A stretch of 64,000 bases of DNA from Sphingomonas kyeonggiensis (GCF_014204495.1 NZ_JACHLN010000002.1:682001-746000); one strand, 5' to 3'; counted from the stretch's first letter, positions 1-14,296 are shown. Numbers and translations are program-made. Notes: generated by a model from the letters alone, not told the origin.

Positions 1-957
1 TGGAAGCTGCCCGAAGGCGGCCCGGCCACGCGCGGACGGCCGATGATCAACATCCTGCCGCTGGCGGCAGGCGAGACCATCTCGACCGTGCTCCCGCTCC
101 CCGAGGATGAGAGCGAGTGGGCCAATCTCCACGTGATGTTCGCCACCGCCAAGGGCTCGGCGCGCCGCAATGCGATGGACGCGTTCAACAACGTGCCCTC
201 GAACGGCAAGATCGCGATGAAGTTCGAAGGCGAGGATGCCGACGACCGCCTGATCGGCGTGGCGCTGCTGGAGGAAGGCGACGACGTGCTGCTCGCCACC
301 CGCCAGGGCCGGGCGATCCGCTTCGCCGCCGATGACGTTCGCGAGTTCCAGAGCCGCAACTCCACCGGCGTGCGCGGCATGAAGCTGGCCGAGGGCGACG
401 AGGTCATCTCGCTGTCGATCCTTCATCGCGTGGGCACCACCAGCGAGGAGCGCGAGGCCTATCTCCGCTTCGCGCCGTGGAAGGCCGAGAAGGAAGGCCA
501 GCCCGATCTGGCACCCGAGCGCTTCGACGAGCTCAAGGACCGCGAGCAGTTCATCCTCACCGTCTGCGCCAATGGCTATGGCAAGCTGAGCTCGGCCTAT
601 GAGTATCGGCGCACCGGCCGTGGCGGCCAGGGCATCACCAACATCGACAATATCGGCCGCAACGGCCCGGTGGTGGCGAGCTTCCCGGCGAGCAAGGGGC
701 ACCAGCTGATGCTGGTCACCGACCAGGCCAAGATGATCCGCATGTCGCTGGGCGACCTGCGCGTGATCGGCCGCGGATCGGCGGGCGTGCGCCTGTTCAA
801 CGTGGCGGACAACGAGCATGTCGTTTCCGCCGCGCGGATCGAGGAAAGCGAAGGCGATGCCGAGGCGGAGCTGGGTGACGGCCCCACCGTCGGCGAAGCC
901 ACGCCCGACGCCACCACGAGCGAGGATCTCGCCCGTGGTCCGGAGGATGGGCAGTAA
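1..957 (+). CDS. gyrA: DNA gyrase subunit A, C-terminal part (5' end outside window)
   Basis: The frame is open from base 1, so the gene enters from the left and only about 318 C-terminal residues are present. This part is the DNA-wrapping beta-pinwheel domain of GyrA; the catalytic tyrosine domain lies outside the window. Blade-like repeats are visible (GRPMINILPL near residue 12, GKLSSAYEYRRTGRGGQG near residue 200, then MIRMSLGDLRVIGRGSAGVR). The GyrA-box is degenerate here (YRRTGRGGQG compared with the usual QRRGGKG), as in other alphaproteobacterial GyrA. The end is an acidic, Thr/Glu-rich tail. The gene is followed after 10 bases by a palindromic repeat that may help end transcription. 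GyrA works with GyrB to introduce negative supercoils. Confidence 0.95.
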   Translation, partial: WKLPEGGPATRGRPMINILPLAAGETISTVLPLPEDESEWANLHVMFATAKGSARRNAMDAFNNVPSNGKIAMKFEGEDADDRLIGVALLEEGDDVLLATRQGRAIRFAADDVREFQSRNSTGVRGMKLAEGDEVISLSILHRVGTTSEEREAYLRFAPWKAEKEGQPDLAPERFDELKDREQFILTVCANGYGKLSSAYEYRRTGRGGQGITNIDNIGRNGPVVASFPASKGHQLMLVTDQAKMIRMSLGDLRVIGRGSAGVRLFNVADNEHVVSAARIEESEGDAEAELGDGPTVGEATPDATTSEDLARGPEDGQ

Positions 958-967
958 GGCAGCGGAT

Positions 968-1040
968 CCCCGGCGAAAGCCGGGGACTCAGGGTCGAGCA
1001 GGACATCGCAAAGCAACCCTGGGCCCTGGCGTCGCCGGGG
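968..1040. repeat. Palindromic intergenic repeat, class I (degenerate right arm)
   Basis: The left arm is a perfect 7-bp hairpin closed by a GAAA loop (CCCCGGC-GAAA-GCCGGGG at 968-985). The right arm (about 1016-1040) is a decayed inverse copy. It belongs to the same family as the copies at 16044, 54229 and 56949. Confidence 0.75.
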
Positions 1041-1065
1041 AACCGGAAACACCAGGAGGCGCGCC

Positions 1066-1413
1066 ATGCCCGACAACACCGCCTATAAGATCCTCACCGC
1101 CGAGCAGATGCACGTCCTCGAGCATGAAGGTGTGTTCGCGGGCGCGCCGATCGACTTGGCTGACGGCTATATCCACCTCTCCACCGCTGCGCAGGTCGAG
1201 GAGACGCTGGACAAGCATTTCGCCGGACAGACCGGCCTGTGGCTCGCCGCGGTCGACCTGGAGGCGATGGGCGACGCGGTGCAGTGGGAGCCATCGCGCG
1301 GCGGCCAGCTGTTCCCGCACCTCTACGCGCCGCTGCCGCTCGATGTCGTGACCGCCTATAGCGAGGTCGGCTACGAGCCGGACGGCACCCTGCGCCTGCC
1401 CGTCACCGGCTAG
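1066..1413 (+). CDS. DUF952 family protein
   Basis: The protein has 115 residues, the usual length for DUF952. The start is supported by an AGGAGG ribosome site 8 bases upstream. Family-like features are the opening AYKILT, the central DGYIHLSTAAQVEETLDKHF and the LYAPLPLDVV segment near the end. The family's biochemical function is not established. It has no signal peptide or membrane segment and is probably cytoplasmic. It stands alone between gyrA and a tRNA gene. Confidence 0.85.
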   Translation: MPDNTAYKILTAEQMHVLEHEGVFAGAPIDLADGYIHLSTAAQVEETLDKHFAGQTGLWLAAVDLEAMGDAVQWEPSRGGQLFPHLYAPLPLDVVTAYSEVGYEPDGTLRLPVTG

Positions 1414-1598
1414 TCCGCCGGCCGTACCGAGGCGCTCGGCGGCAATAGCGGATACCGCGCAAATACCTCCTCCGCCTGCCATCCGTGGCCGCCGCCCGCC
1501 CGGATCCGCCCCCGAAAAGCCAGGGCGAAATATTATTCCGCTTTGGTGCTTGACGGCTCGGCCACCTACCCGTAATTGCCCGCTTCCGCAGCGCTAAC

Positions 1599-1673
1599 GG
1601 CCCCTTCGTCTAGCGGTCAGGACGTCGCCCTCTCACGGCGAAAACACGAGTTCGATTCTCGTAGGGGTCACCA
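1599..1673 (+). tRNA. tRNA-Glu (anticodon CTC)
   Basis: The full cloverleaf can be drawn. Acceptor arms GGCCCCT (1599-1605) and AGGGGTC (1663-1669) pair with one G-T. The anticodon loop is CTCTCAC, giving anticodon CTC. The T-arm holds TTCGATT. The discriminator is A and CCA is encoded at 1671-1673. Confidence 0.95.
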
Positions 1674-2134
1674 GCTTCCACCGGAAGCGATGCAAGCGCC
1701 GTGCGATCCTGCGCCATCGCCTTGTTCTTCCGCCCGGCCCCAGGCCCGGCAAGTCGGCGCCATGCCGCCGAAGCGGGATCGGCAGGCCTAGATCCCCGGC
1801 GTCGAAGCAACGCTTCCGCCCCGCGAGCAGCAGAATTCGTCGCGTCGATCCGATCCACCGTGTCGACCACGCTCCCGACGAAGCATGGAACCTCGGCCTT
1901 GAAAGCAGGATCAAGCGCGAAATCGTCTTGTCGGCCCGCCCAAACGCCGGTTGATCCGGCGTCGCGACAACGAGCCCGTCGCGCTGTTCGTCATCCTCGT
2001 CGCAGCTACATTGCCGCTAAGGCGCCCCGGCGGCATCGATTGTCCGTCCGGGCCTTCAGCAAAGGCTGCTGCAACCCTGCGGACGGGCAAATGACCCCGC
2101 CTTGCCCGCAGGAGCCATTGTTCCCAGCCCGGCA
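1674..2134. other. Gene-poor stretch
   Basis: About 460 bases between tRNA-Glu and the pccA terminator. Several GC-driven open frames cross it on both strands, but none has a ribosome site, domain signature or credible composition. No tRNA, repeat or clear promoter was recognised apart from the flanking elements. Confidence 0.5.
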
Positions 2135-2172
2135 AAGGGCGGCGCCGCGTGTGGTTCCGCGGCGCCGCCCTT
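2135..2172 (-). terminator. Rho-independent terminator of pccA
   Basis: A perfect 15-bp stem (2135-2149 with 2158-2172) and an 8-base loop lie 3 bases past the pccA stop. On the minus strand the stem's TT is followed by another T and then GCC, so the T-run is short. Confidence 0.75.
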
Positions 2173-2175
2173 CCC

Positions 2176-4193
<2,018 letters not shown>

Positions 4194-4194
<1 letters not shown>

Positions 4195-4649
4195 CAGTTA
4201 TTTGGCTCCACGTATTCACGCAGCTGCTTGGTTCGTTCCTGAGTAAGTTCGGTCAGGCAACCGTTGTGCATAAGCGGCCACATCGATCCGCCGATTTCGC
4301 GCGGCCCCGTTGTCGCCGCACAATGCGCATCGCGGAACGTGATCCAGGCACGCTGCGCGACCAGGAGCCTGCCATGCTCCTTGGGATCGCCCAGAACCTC
4401 GGTTGCTCCGCGCTTCGCAAACCCCGCTGCCCTGCTCCAGGCCTGGTTCATCGCGATATCCGCGCTCAGAAAGTCCCGGTAGGAACAGATATTCATTTCG
4501 GACTGGGTCCTCTGCGTCTCGCAATCGACCCCACGCACCTTTAGCGACTCCGCAAGTCGGCACTGATCCTGCGCGATGATGCCGACAGCCTTGCCGCAAT
4601 CCGGCCCTGACGCCACCGCCTGCGCGAAGAAGATCGCGGTCAGGATCAC
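4194..4649 (-). CDS. LprI/DUF1311-like secreted protein
   Basis: The 151-residue protein resembles the lysozyme-inhibitor LprI N-terminal domain (DUF1311). Conserved features are [11 protein letters not shown], the spaced cysteines and [15 protein letters not shown] choose the GTG at 4649-4647: it overlaps the bioB stop (GTGA) and gives a short hydrophobic leader [14 protein letters not shown] that looks like a signal peptide. A longer upstream start would give low-quality sequence antisense in character. The protein is probably periplasmic and disulfide-bonded. Its role in a biotin/propionate operon is unknown; the family includes lysozyme inhibitors but many members are uncharacterised. Confidence 0.75.
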
Positions 4650-5638
4650 TCCGCCGCCTCCAGCTCCACCTTCACCTCGGCCTGCATCGGCACCACGCCA
4701 AGCCTGGCGAACAGCGCCGAGTCCTTGTCGTCGCCGGCATTGCCCGCGGTGAGCAGCTTGTCGCCGGTGAAGATCGAGTTGGCGCCCGCCAGGAAACACA
4801 GCGCCTGAGTGGCGTCGCTCATGCTCTCGCGGCCCGCCGAGAGACGGACCATGCTCTCGGGCATGGTGATCCGCGCCACCGCGATCGTGCGGACGAACTC
4901 GATATCGTCGATCTGGGCGAGCGGCGTATCGGCCAGCATGTTGCCGAGCACCGTGCCCTTGATCGGCACCAGCGCGTTCACCGGCACGCTGCCCGGATGC
5001 ACCGGCAACGTCGCCAGCGCATGGATGAAGCCGACGCGGTCCGGTCGGGTCTCACCCATGCCGACAATGCCGCCGCAGCAGACGTTGATCCCCGCCTCGC
5101 GGACATGCTCGAGCGTTTCGAGCCGCTCCTCGAACGTCCGGGTGGTGATCACTTCGGCATAACGCTCGGGCGAGGTGTCGATGTTATGGTTGTAGTAATC
5201 GAGCCCGGCATCGGCGAGCATCTGGGCCTGCTTCTCGCTGAGCATGCCCAGCGTCATGCAGGTTTCCATGCCCATCGCGCGGACGCCCTGCACCATCTCG
5301 ACGATGGCGGGCATGTCGCGATCCTTGGGATTGCGCCAGGCGGCGCCCATGCAGAAGCGCGACGAGCCGTGATCCTTGGCCTGGGCCGCAGCCTGCAGCA
5401 CCTGGCGCACGTCCATCAGCTTGGTCGCCTTCAGGCCCGTCTCGGCCGAGACCGACTGGCTGCAATAGCCGCAATCCTCCGGGCAGCCGCCGGTCTTGAT
5501 CGAGAGCAGCGTCGAGAGCTGCACTTCGTTCGGCGCGTGGTTGGCGCGGTGGACCTCGGCGGCGCGGAACACGAGTTCGGTGAACGGCAGGTCGAACAGC
5601 GCGGCGATCTCGTCGCGGGTCCAGTCATTACGGGTCAT
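4646..5638 (-). CDS. bioB: Biotin synthase
   Basis: This 330-residue radical-SAM enzyme inserts sulfur into dethiobiotin to make biotin. The CPEDCGYC motif binds the 4Fe-4S cluster that cleaves S-adenosylmethionine, and YNHNIDT and [10 protein letters not shown] are typical BioB segments. The ATG at 5638 overlaps the preceding gene's stop (ATGA); a longer frame exists upstream but lacks BioB similarity. No other bio genes are nearby. Its position in the same operon as the biotin-dependent propionyl-CoA carboxylase suggests that cofactor supply is co-induced with the enzyme that needs it (inference). Confidence 0.95.
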   Translation of the reverse strand: MTRNDWTRDEIAALFDLPFTELVFRAAEVHRANHAPNEVQLSTLLSIKTGGCPEDCGYCSQSVSAETGLKATKLMDVRQVLQAAAQAKDHGSSRFCMGAAWRNPKDRDMPAIVEMVQGVRAMGMETCMTLGMLSEKQAQMLADAGLDYYNHNIDTSPERYAEVITTRTFEERLETLEHVREAGINVCCGGIVGMGETRPDRVGFIHALATLPVHPGSVPVNALVPIKGTVLGNMLADTPLAQIDDIEFVRTIAVARITMPESMVRLSAGRESMSDATQALCFLAGANSIFTGDKLLTAGNAGDDKDSALFARLGVVPMQAEVKVELEAAE

Positions 5639-5975
5639 GGTTGCAGGGTCCGGGTAAAAAGATAAACGAACATGCCGACCCCGACGGAAAGCAGCACGGG
5701 TGCGGCGATCCGGCAGAGGTTCAGGCTCTTGTGCACTGGCCTGCGCTGGAAGCGCGCGCGGACGATCTCTCCGGCGCCCGAGAAGGACAGCAGCCCCGCC
5801 AGCGCAAGCACCAGCAGCACCGCGATGACCGCATTGGGCGGCAGGTTCTTGCCACCGGATACCAGCGCGAGCACGCCGCCCAGCGAGACGATGCACAGCG
5901 AGGTCAGGTGCTTGAAATAGTCGTAGAGCAGGGTCTCGCCGTCGCCGGCTTCCACCAGCTCCTCCTCGATTTCGC

Positions 5976-5979
<4 letters not shown>
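5635..5979 (-). CDS. Small membrane protein of the propionate operon (unknown function)
   Basis: The 114-residue protein begins with an acidic cytoplasmic stretch ([15 protein letters not shown]). Three hydrophobic segments follow (around residues 27-43, 50-66 and 90-108). No domain is recognised. It is locked into the operon by ATGA overlaps on both sides, with methylmalonyl-CoA mutase upstream and bioB downstream. Tight coupling supports it being a real gene, but nothing in the sequence reveals its role. Confidence 0.75.
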
Positions 5980-8117
<2,138 letters not shown>

Positions 8118-8131
8118 CGTAAATTCTCACC

Positions 8132-8212
8132 GTCATCCCCGCGAAGGCGGGGATCCAGGGTAACAGAGCGACGACCTGCGTGGCTCTGGATCCCCGCCTG
8201 CGCGGGGATGAC
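8132..8212. repeat. Palindromic repeat, GTCATCCCCGC variant
   Basis: Outer arms GTCATCCCCGC (8132-8142) and GCGGGGATGAC (8202-8212) are exact inverse copies, and each arm can form its own hairpin. It sits inside the propionate operon between the epimerase and mutase genes, so it is probably transcribed and may shape mRNA stability or internal termination. Confidence 0.85.
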
Positions 8213-8223
8213 GAAGAAGGAGG

Positions 8224-8646
8224 TCAATGCCCCTCTCCCTTCGGCGTCTCCATGATCTCGGTGAGCACCCCGCCCATGTCCTTGGGGTGGACGAAGAAGA
8301 TCGGCGTGCCATGCGCGCCGATGCGCGGCTCGCCGAGCACCTTGGCACCCTTGGCCTCGAACCAGGCCTTGGCTTCGTGGATGTCGGGCACCTCGTAGCA
8401 GAGGTGGTGCTGGCCACCCGCCGGGTTCTTGGCCAGGAAGCCGTGGATCGGCGAGCTTTCGCCCAGCGGCTCGATCAACTCGATCTGGCTGTTCGGCGTG
8501 TCGACGAAGCAGACCTTCACGCCCTGCGCCGGCAGGTCGAACGGTTCGCGGATCACCTCCGCGCCCATCACGTCGCGGTAAAAGGCGATCGACGCTTCGA
8601 TCGAAGGCGTCGCGACGCCGACATGGTTGAGGCGGCCGAGTTTCAC
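8224..8646 (-). CDS. mce: Methylmalonyl-CoA epimerase
   Basis: The 140-residue protein belongs to the vicinal-oxygen-chelate fold and interconverts the S and R forms of methylmalonyl-CoA, linking the carboxylase to the mutase. It shows LNHVGVATPSIEASIAFYRD at the start, GGQHHLCYEVPDI in the middle and THPKD-like FVHPKDMGGVLTEIME at the end, which supply the metal ligands (His, His, Glu). The start is GTG at 8646, overlapping the preceding stop as GTGA. Confidence 0.93.
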   Translation of the reverse strand: MKLGRLNHVGVATPSIEASIAFYRDVMGAEVIREPFDLPAQGVKVCFVDTPNSQIELIEPLGESSPIHGFLAKNPAGGQHHLCYEVPDIHEAKAWFEAKGAKVLGEPRIGAHGTPIFFVHPKDMGGVLTEIMETPKGEGH

Positions 8647-8928
8647 TTTCGCGATCCCTCCCGGGTATAGGTTTCACCTGCGACGGACAGGAATAAGCCG
8701 ATCAGCAGCGGCAGGGCCAAATAGCCGGTCCAATTCAGCCAGCCTCCATAAGCCGGGCCGACGAAGAAGCTGTGGCCCTTCACATGCACTTCGGCCGCCC
8801 GCGCATGCGCTGGCTGTCGGAGGTCGGAACGCCCGAGCAGATGCGCCTGCGCCTCCAAATTGGCTCCCGCACACAGAAGGAAGCCAAGTCCTGCCGCGAC
8901 GCCCAGGACGCGGCAGGCGGCATTCAGC

Positions 8929-8948
<20 letters not shown>
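8643..8948 (-). CDS. Small membrane protein of the propionate operon (unknown function)
   Basis: A 101-residue protein with a hydrophobic segment at about residues 14-28 and another at 72-90. The start ATG at 8948 lies 20 bases inside the end of pccB, and the stop overlaps the epimerase start, so it is embedded in the operon. The outer loop has [23 protein letters not shown] recognise no family. A longer start (9092) would overlap pccB by over 160 bases and is unlikely. Confidence 0.65.
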
Positions 8949-10455
<1,507 letters not shown>

Positions 10456-10501
10456 GCGGTTCCCCTTGGAATTGGCTGCCTCTGCATCGGGACATGCGTC
10501 C

Positions 10502-10523
10502 TTCGCAAATGCAATGTTGCAAA
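10502..10523. promoter_or_regulatory. Candidate ScfR-type operator in the pccB/regulator gap
   Basis: Two TTTGCAAA-like boxes, TTCGCAAA (10502-10509) and GTTGCAAA (10516-10523), lie in the 103-base divergent gap. A further TTTGCAGA is at 10539-10546. The ScfR member PccR is reported to bind paired TTTGCAAA boxes, so autoregulation and pccB control are inferred. The spacing here is 6 rather than 4. Confidence 0.5.
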
Positions 10524-10558
10524 GTTGTATCGTGCGGGTTTGCAGATATACTGCACGG

Positions 10559-11959
10559 ATGAGCAGCACTCCCCGCCGTCGCGTCTTCGAAGGCTTCCGC
10601 CTGCGTGAGCTGCGTAAGCGCGCGGGGATCAGCCAGGCGGCCATGGCCACGCGGCTCGGCATCTCGGTTTCCTATCTCTCGCAGATCGAGAACAACGACC
10701 GGCCGATCACCGATATCGTGCTGGTGGCGCTGTCCCGCGAATTCCCGCTCGAGGCGTTCGGCGACATCGAGACCAGCACCTCCCTGCTCCGCACGATCGA
10801 TGCCGCTACCGACGCCAGCGTCCCCGCCGAGCGGATGGAGGAAAGCGATGTGCGCCGCGGGATCGAGCAACAGCCCCTGCTCGCCCGCCGCATGGTCGCA
10901 CTCCACGAAGCGTGGCGCCGCAGCCAGGAGCAGCTTCGCGTCCTCGACGACCGTTATGACAGCGGCTCGACCGATGCCGCACCGCTCCCCTGGGAAGAAG
11001 TGCGCGACTGGTTCCAGGCCGAGGGCAATTATATCGACGCCGTCGATCGCTCGGCTGAGACGCTCGCCGGCGACCTCGATCCCGATCGCCCCACCCGGGG
11101 CCTGGAGGATCGCCTGCGCTGGCACGGTGTACGCGTGGTCGGCGAGGATGGCGACGGCAGCCAGCTCAGCCGTTTCGATCCGCGCGACCGCACCCTTGCG
11201 GTCAACAGCGCGCTTCCGCCCGAGAGCCGCGCTTTCCTGCTCGCGCACCGCCTGGTCCGCTACGAGTTCGAGAACGAGATGCGTCAGGTGGTCGACGATG
11301 CGGGCCTGGCCTCGCCCGCTGCTCGCGAGCTGCTCAACATCGGCCTGGCCAACTATGCCGCCGGCGCACTGCTGATGCCCTATGGCGCGTTCAGGGATAC
11401 CGCGCGCGACGTCCGCCACGACATCGATCGCCTGCGCCAGCGCTTCGGGGTGAGCTTCGAACAGGCGTGTCATCGCCTCTCGACGCTCCAGCGCCCCGGC
11501 GCGGCGGGCCTGCCCTTCTTCTTCTGCCGGGTCGACATGGCCGGCAACATCACCAAGCGCCACTCCGCCACCCGCCTGCAGTTCGCGGCCCTTGGCGGCG
11601 CCTGCCCGCTCTGGGTGGTGCATGAAGCCGTCGCGATACCCGACCGGATCCTGGTCCAGCACGCCGAGATGCCCGACGGCACCCGCTATGTCTCGATGGC
11701 AAAGGGGCTGGTGAAGCCTTCGGGCAGCTACGCCCGCCCACCGCGCCGCTATGCGGTGGCGCTGGGCTGCGAGGAGCTGCACGCGGCCGACTTCGTCTAT
11801 GCCGACGACCTCAAGCCCGGCGGCGCGGCCACACCAATCGGCGCCAGCTGCCGCATCTGCCCGCGCACCGATTGCGACCAGCGCGCCTTCCCGCCCGCTG
11901 CTTCCGCCATCGCCATCGATCCGGACCGGCGCAGCGTGGTGCCTTACGCCTTCCGCTAG
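10559..11959 (+). CDS. Short-chain acyl-CoA transcriptional regulator (ScfR family, PccR-like)
   Basis: The 466-residue regulator has an N-terminal XRE helix-turn-helix (residues 10-65; [20 protein letters not shown]), a central ImmA/IrrE-like region and the ScfR C-terminal domain. That domain has the cysteine motif CRICPRTDC followed by QRAFPP near residue 440. The metalloprotease HExxH expected of active ImmA is absent ([12 protein letters not shown]), as is usual for regulators. It is divergent from pccB, so it very probably controls propionyl-CoA assimilation in response to acyl-CoA. The gene start is only 35 bases from the nearest operator-like box, so the transcript may have a very short leader. 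Confidence 0.88.
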   Translation: MSSTPRRRVFEGFRLRELRKRAGISQAAMATRLGISVSYLSQIENNDRPITDIVLVALSREFPLEAFGDIETSTSLLRTIDAATDASVPAERMEESDVRRGIEQQPLLARRMVALHEAWRRSQEQLRVLDDRYDSGSTDAAPLPWEEVRDWFQAEGNYIDAVDRSAETLAGDLDPDRPTRGLEDRLRWHGVRVVGEDGDGSQLSRFDPRDRTLAVNSALPPESRAFLLAHRLVRYEFENEMRQVVDDAGLASPAARELLNIGLANYAAGALLMPYGAFRDTARDVRHDIDRLRQRFGVSFEQACHRLSTLQRPGAAGLPFFFCRVDMAGNITKRHSATRLQFAALGGACPLWVVHEAVAIPDRILVQHAEMPDGTRYVSMAKGLVKPSGSYARPPRRYAVALGCEELHAADFVYADDLKPGGAATPIGASCRICPRTDCDQRAFPPAASAIAIDPDRRSVVPYAFR

Positions 11960-12010
11960 ACCTCCCGACGTGGCATACCCGATCCACGAAAAAGCCTTGG
12001 GAGAGGTAAC

Positions 12011-12769
12011 ATGGCCACCGCGCTGGCAAGCAAAGTAATGACCGAAGCCGAATGGGAGGCGCGCCAGCAGCTCGCGGCCTGCTACCGGGTGTTCGACATG
12101 CTCGGCTGGTCCGAGATGATCTACAACCACATCACGCTGAAGGTGCCGGACGAGGAAGGCGCGTTCCTGATCAACCCGTTCGGGCTCCACTTCTCCGAGG
12201 TGAAGGCCTCCAACCTCATCAAGATCGACATCGACGGCAACAAGCTCGACGACTCACCCTATCCGGTGAACCGCGCCGGCTTCGTCCAGCACGCGCTGTT
12301 CCATCGGCATTTGCCCGACGCGCATTGCATCGCGCATACCCACACCACGGCGGGCATGGCGGTCGCCAGCGTCGAGGGCGGTCTGCGCCCGACCAATTTC
12401 TATGCCTGCAACTTCGCCGGCCAGATCGCCTATCACGACTTCGAGGGCGTGACCGTGCGTGACGAGGAAGGTGAGCGCCTGCTCGAGCATCTCGGCGACA
12501 AGCGGGTGATGCTGCTCAAGAACCACGGCATCCTGGTAATGGGCCGCACCGTGCCCGAGGCGTTCATCAAGCACTGGTCGCTCCAGCGCGCCTGCGAGAT
12601 CCAGATCGCCACCGCCTCGATGGGCGAGCCGCTGGTCGTTCCGGACGAAGTCGTCGCGGTGCACCAGCGCGACCTCCACATGGCCCAGGTTCCCGGCGGC
12701 CCGGGCGCGGCGGACTTCGCGGCGATGGTCCGGCTGGTCGACCGGACGGACAAGAGCTGGAGGGAGTAG
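12011..12769 (+). CDS. Class II aldolase/adducin family protein
   Basis: The 252-residue protein carries the class II aldolase fold. Metal ligands are visible as HTHTT near residue 112 and the downstream His in LLKNHGILVMG near 173. Members include fuculose-phosphate aldolase and many uncharacterised enzymes, so the substrate cannot be named. The start is supported by GGGAGAGGT upstream. It lies 51 bases after the ScfR gene on the same strand; a link to propionate metabolism is possible but not shown. Confidence 0.87.
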   Translation: MATALASKVMTEAEWEARQQLAACYRVFDMLGWSEMIYNHITLKVPDEEGAFLINPFGLHFSEVKASNLIKIDIDGNKLDDSPYPVNRAGFVQHALFHRHLPDAHCIAHTHTTAGMAVASVEGGLRPTNFYACNFAGQIAYHDFEGVTVRDEEGERLLEHLGDKRVMLLKNHGILVMGRTVPEAFIKHWSLQRACEIQIATASMGEPLVVPDEVVAVHQRDLHMAQVPGGPGAADFAAMVRLVDRTDKSWRE

Positions 12770-12786
12770 CGCCTTGGGTGTCGGAG

Positions 12787-13587
12787 CTAGCCGAACCGGT
12801 AGCCCGACACCGTCCATCCCATCACATGGTCACGGTAATCGCGCACCGCCGGCCCCTCGCCGCCCGCGCCGAGCGCGACCATCAGCGGGAGGAGATGCTC
12901 CTCGCGCGGATGCGCGAAATGGGCGTGGGGCAGTTGGTCCCAGGCGGCGACGCGCGCGGCCCGGCGCGCCGGATCGGCATCGGTCACCGCGGCGGTGAGC
13001 GCATCGTCCCATTCATCGGCGACCGGCGTCACCTGCGGCCCGCGCGTGCGGAGATTGTGGAAGCTCATGCCCGATCCGACGATCAGCACGCCTTCGTCGC
13101 GCAACGGCGCCAGCGCCTTGCCCAGTGCGATGTGGTCAGCAGGGTTCAGGTCCTTGCGCAGCGAGAGCTGGACGAGCGGGATGTCCGCCCCCGGCACCGC
13201 GACCATCATCGGGATGAACACGCCGTGATCCCAGCCGCGCTCCCGCTCCTCGCCCACCGGGAAACCGGCACCTTCGAGCAGTTCCTTCACGCGCGCCGCC
13301 ACATCGGGCGAGCCGGGCGCATCCCAGCGCAGGCGATAGGTGTGCTCGGGGAAGCCATAATAGTCGAACAGAAGGGGCTGGCCGTTGCCGGCATGCACCG
13401 TGACCTGCTCCTCCTCCCAATGGCCCGAGATCAGCAGGATCGCCCTGGGCTCCTCCGGGAGCGAGTCGATCAGCCCGGCCAGATAGGCCTGCATCGGCTG
13501 CCACATCGGATCCGGAGGACCGCCATTGGGGTCCATGAAGAAGCAGGGGCCGCCGCCATGGGGCACGAAGAGCGTGGGAAGTGTCAT
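12787..13587 (-). CDS. Class III extradiol ring-cleaving dioxygenase (DODA/YgiD type)
   Basis: The 266-residue protein belongs to the LigB/DODA superfamily, which uses a non-heme metal to open catechol-type rings. Candidate metal ligands are His in FVPHGGGPCFFMD near residue 9, His in ISGHW, WDHGVF near 120 and the His pair in QLPHAHFAHPREEHLLPL near 225. It resembles the YgiD-like group, often found beside DoxX and pirin genes and linked to quinone stress. Here doxX is 6 kb away but shares an upstream palindrome. The gene is divergent from the 2Fe-2S protein and convergent with the aldolase. Confidence 0.85.
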   Translation of the reverse strand: MTLPTLFVPHGGGPCFFMDPNGGPPDPMWQPMQAYLAGLIDSLPEEPRAILLISGHWEEEQVTVHAGNGQPLLFDYYGFPEHTYRLRWDAPGSPDVAARVKELLEGAGFPVGEERERGWDHGVFIPMMVAVPGADIPLVQLSLRKDLNPADHIALGKALAPLRDEGVLIVGSGMSFHNLRTRGPQVTPVADEWDDALTAAVTDADPARRAARVAAWDQLPHAHFAHPREEHLLPLMVALGAGGEGPAVRDYRDHVMGWTVSGYRFG

Positions 13588-13632
13588 GCATCGGATGTCG
13601 CGTGCGCCACGGCCCCGCGCAATGCCGGTTTC

Positions 13633-13649
13633 GGAAACGGCTGGTTTCC
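13633..13649. promoter_or_regulatory. Palindromic operator candidate (copy 1): GGAAAC-N5-GTTTCC
   Basis: A perfect 6-bp inverted repeat with a 5-base spacer lies in the 77-base divergent gap between the dioxygenase and the 2Fe-2S gene. The flanks are also conserved (13630-13651) with the copy at 19974-19995 upstream of doxX; only one base differs over 22. Its centre is 54 bases from the dioxygenase ATG. Confidence 0.6.
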
Positions 13650-13664
13650 CGCTACACCCCTCCC

Positions 13665-14177
13665 ATGACTCGCTTCACCGTCAACAACCAGCCGGTTGCC
13701 TACAAGATGGACCCGCGCACGCCCCTGCTCTGGGCATTGCGCGACGCGTCGAACCTCACCGGCACCAAATATGGCTGCGGCACCGGCGATTGCGGCGCCT
13801 GCACCGTCGATGTCGATGGCACCGCGCGGCTTGCCTGCGAAGTGACGATCGGCGCGCTTGAAGGCACGTTCGTCACCACGATCGAGGGCCTGTCCAAGGA
13901 TCGCAGCCATCCGGTGCAACAGGCGCTGATCGCCGCCAACGTGCCCCAATGCGGCTATTGCATCCCGGGCGTCGTGATGGCCGCCTCGGTCCTGCTGCGC
14001 GCCAACCGCAATCCCAGCGAGTCGGACATCAAGGAGGCGATCCCGAACATCTGCCGATGCGGCATCTATCCCCGGCTGATGGAGGCCATCCAGAACGCCG
14101 CCCGCATCGCACGGGGCGATGCGCCCGAGCCCGGCCCCGCGCCCGCCGCCCAGGAGGACCAGCCGGCGGAACCCTGA
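13665..14177 (+). CDS. (2Fe-2S)-binding small subunit, isoquinoline 1-oxidoreductase alpha (IorA)-like
   Basis: The 170-residue protein is the iron-sulfur subunit of xanthine-oxidase-family molybdenum hydroxylases. The first cluster motif is KYGCGTGDCGACTV (near residue 40). The second, CGYC with CRCG (near residues 98-137), forms the helical 2Fe-2S domain. A Pro/Ala/Glu tail follows. The ATG at 13665 is chosen because the ferredoxin strand begins at once (TRFTVNNQPV). The large molybdopterin subunit that normally follows is not here, so its partner must be encoded elsewhere. Confidence 0.88.
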   Translation: MTRFTVNNQPVAYKMDPRTPLLWALRDASNLTGTKYGCGTGDCGACTVDVDGTARLACEVTIGALEGTFVTTIEGLSKDRSHPVQQALIAANVPQCGYCIPGVVMAASVLLRANRNPSESDIKEAIPNICRCGIYPRLMEAIQNAARIARGDAPEPGPAPAAQEDQPAEP

Positions 14178-14229
14178 ACTATTTCAGATGCTTTCAATAA
14201 GCTGACAGATGAATTCAGAGTCATGTCAG
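14174..14229 (+). promoter_or_regulatory. Cluster of TCAG/CTGA boxes upstream of the RcnB-like gene
   Basis: Within 56 bases there are five CTGA or TCAG words in AT-richer DNA: CTGAAC, TTCAG, GCTGACAG, ATTCAG and GTCAG. They look like repeated half-sites for an activator, but I cannot name the factor. Confidence 0.3.
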
Positions 14230-14296
14230 CCACCGGGCTTTAGAGAGTGTTTACCCTCGAAGCCCGGCGTGTGTGCCGGTCCAGCGGAGACACTAG

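Noticed and set aside
1633..1914. Minus-strand frame covering tRNA-Glu
   Set aside because: It overlaps the tRNA and has no ribosome site or family-like sequence.
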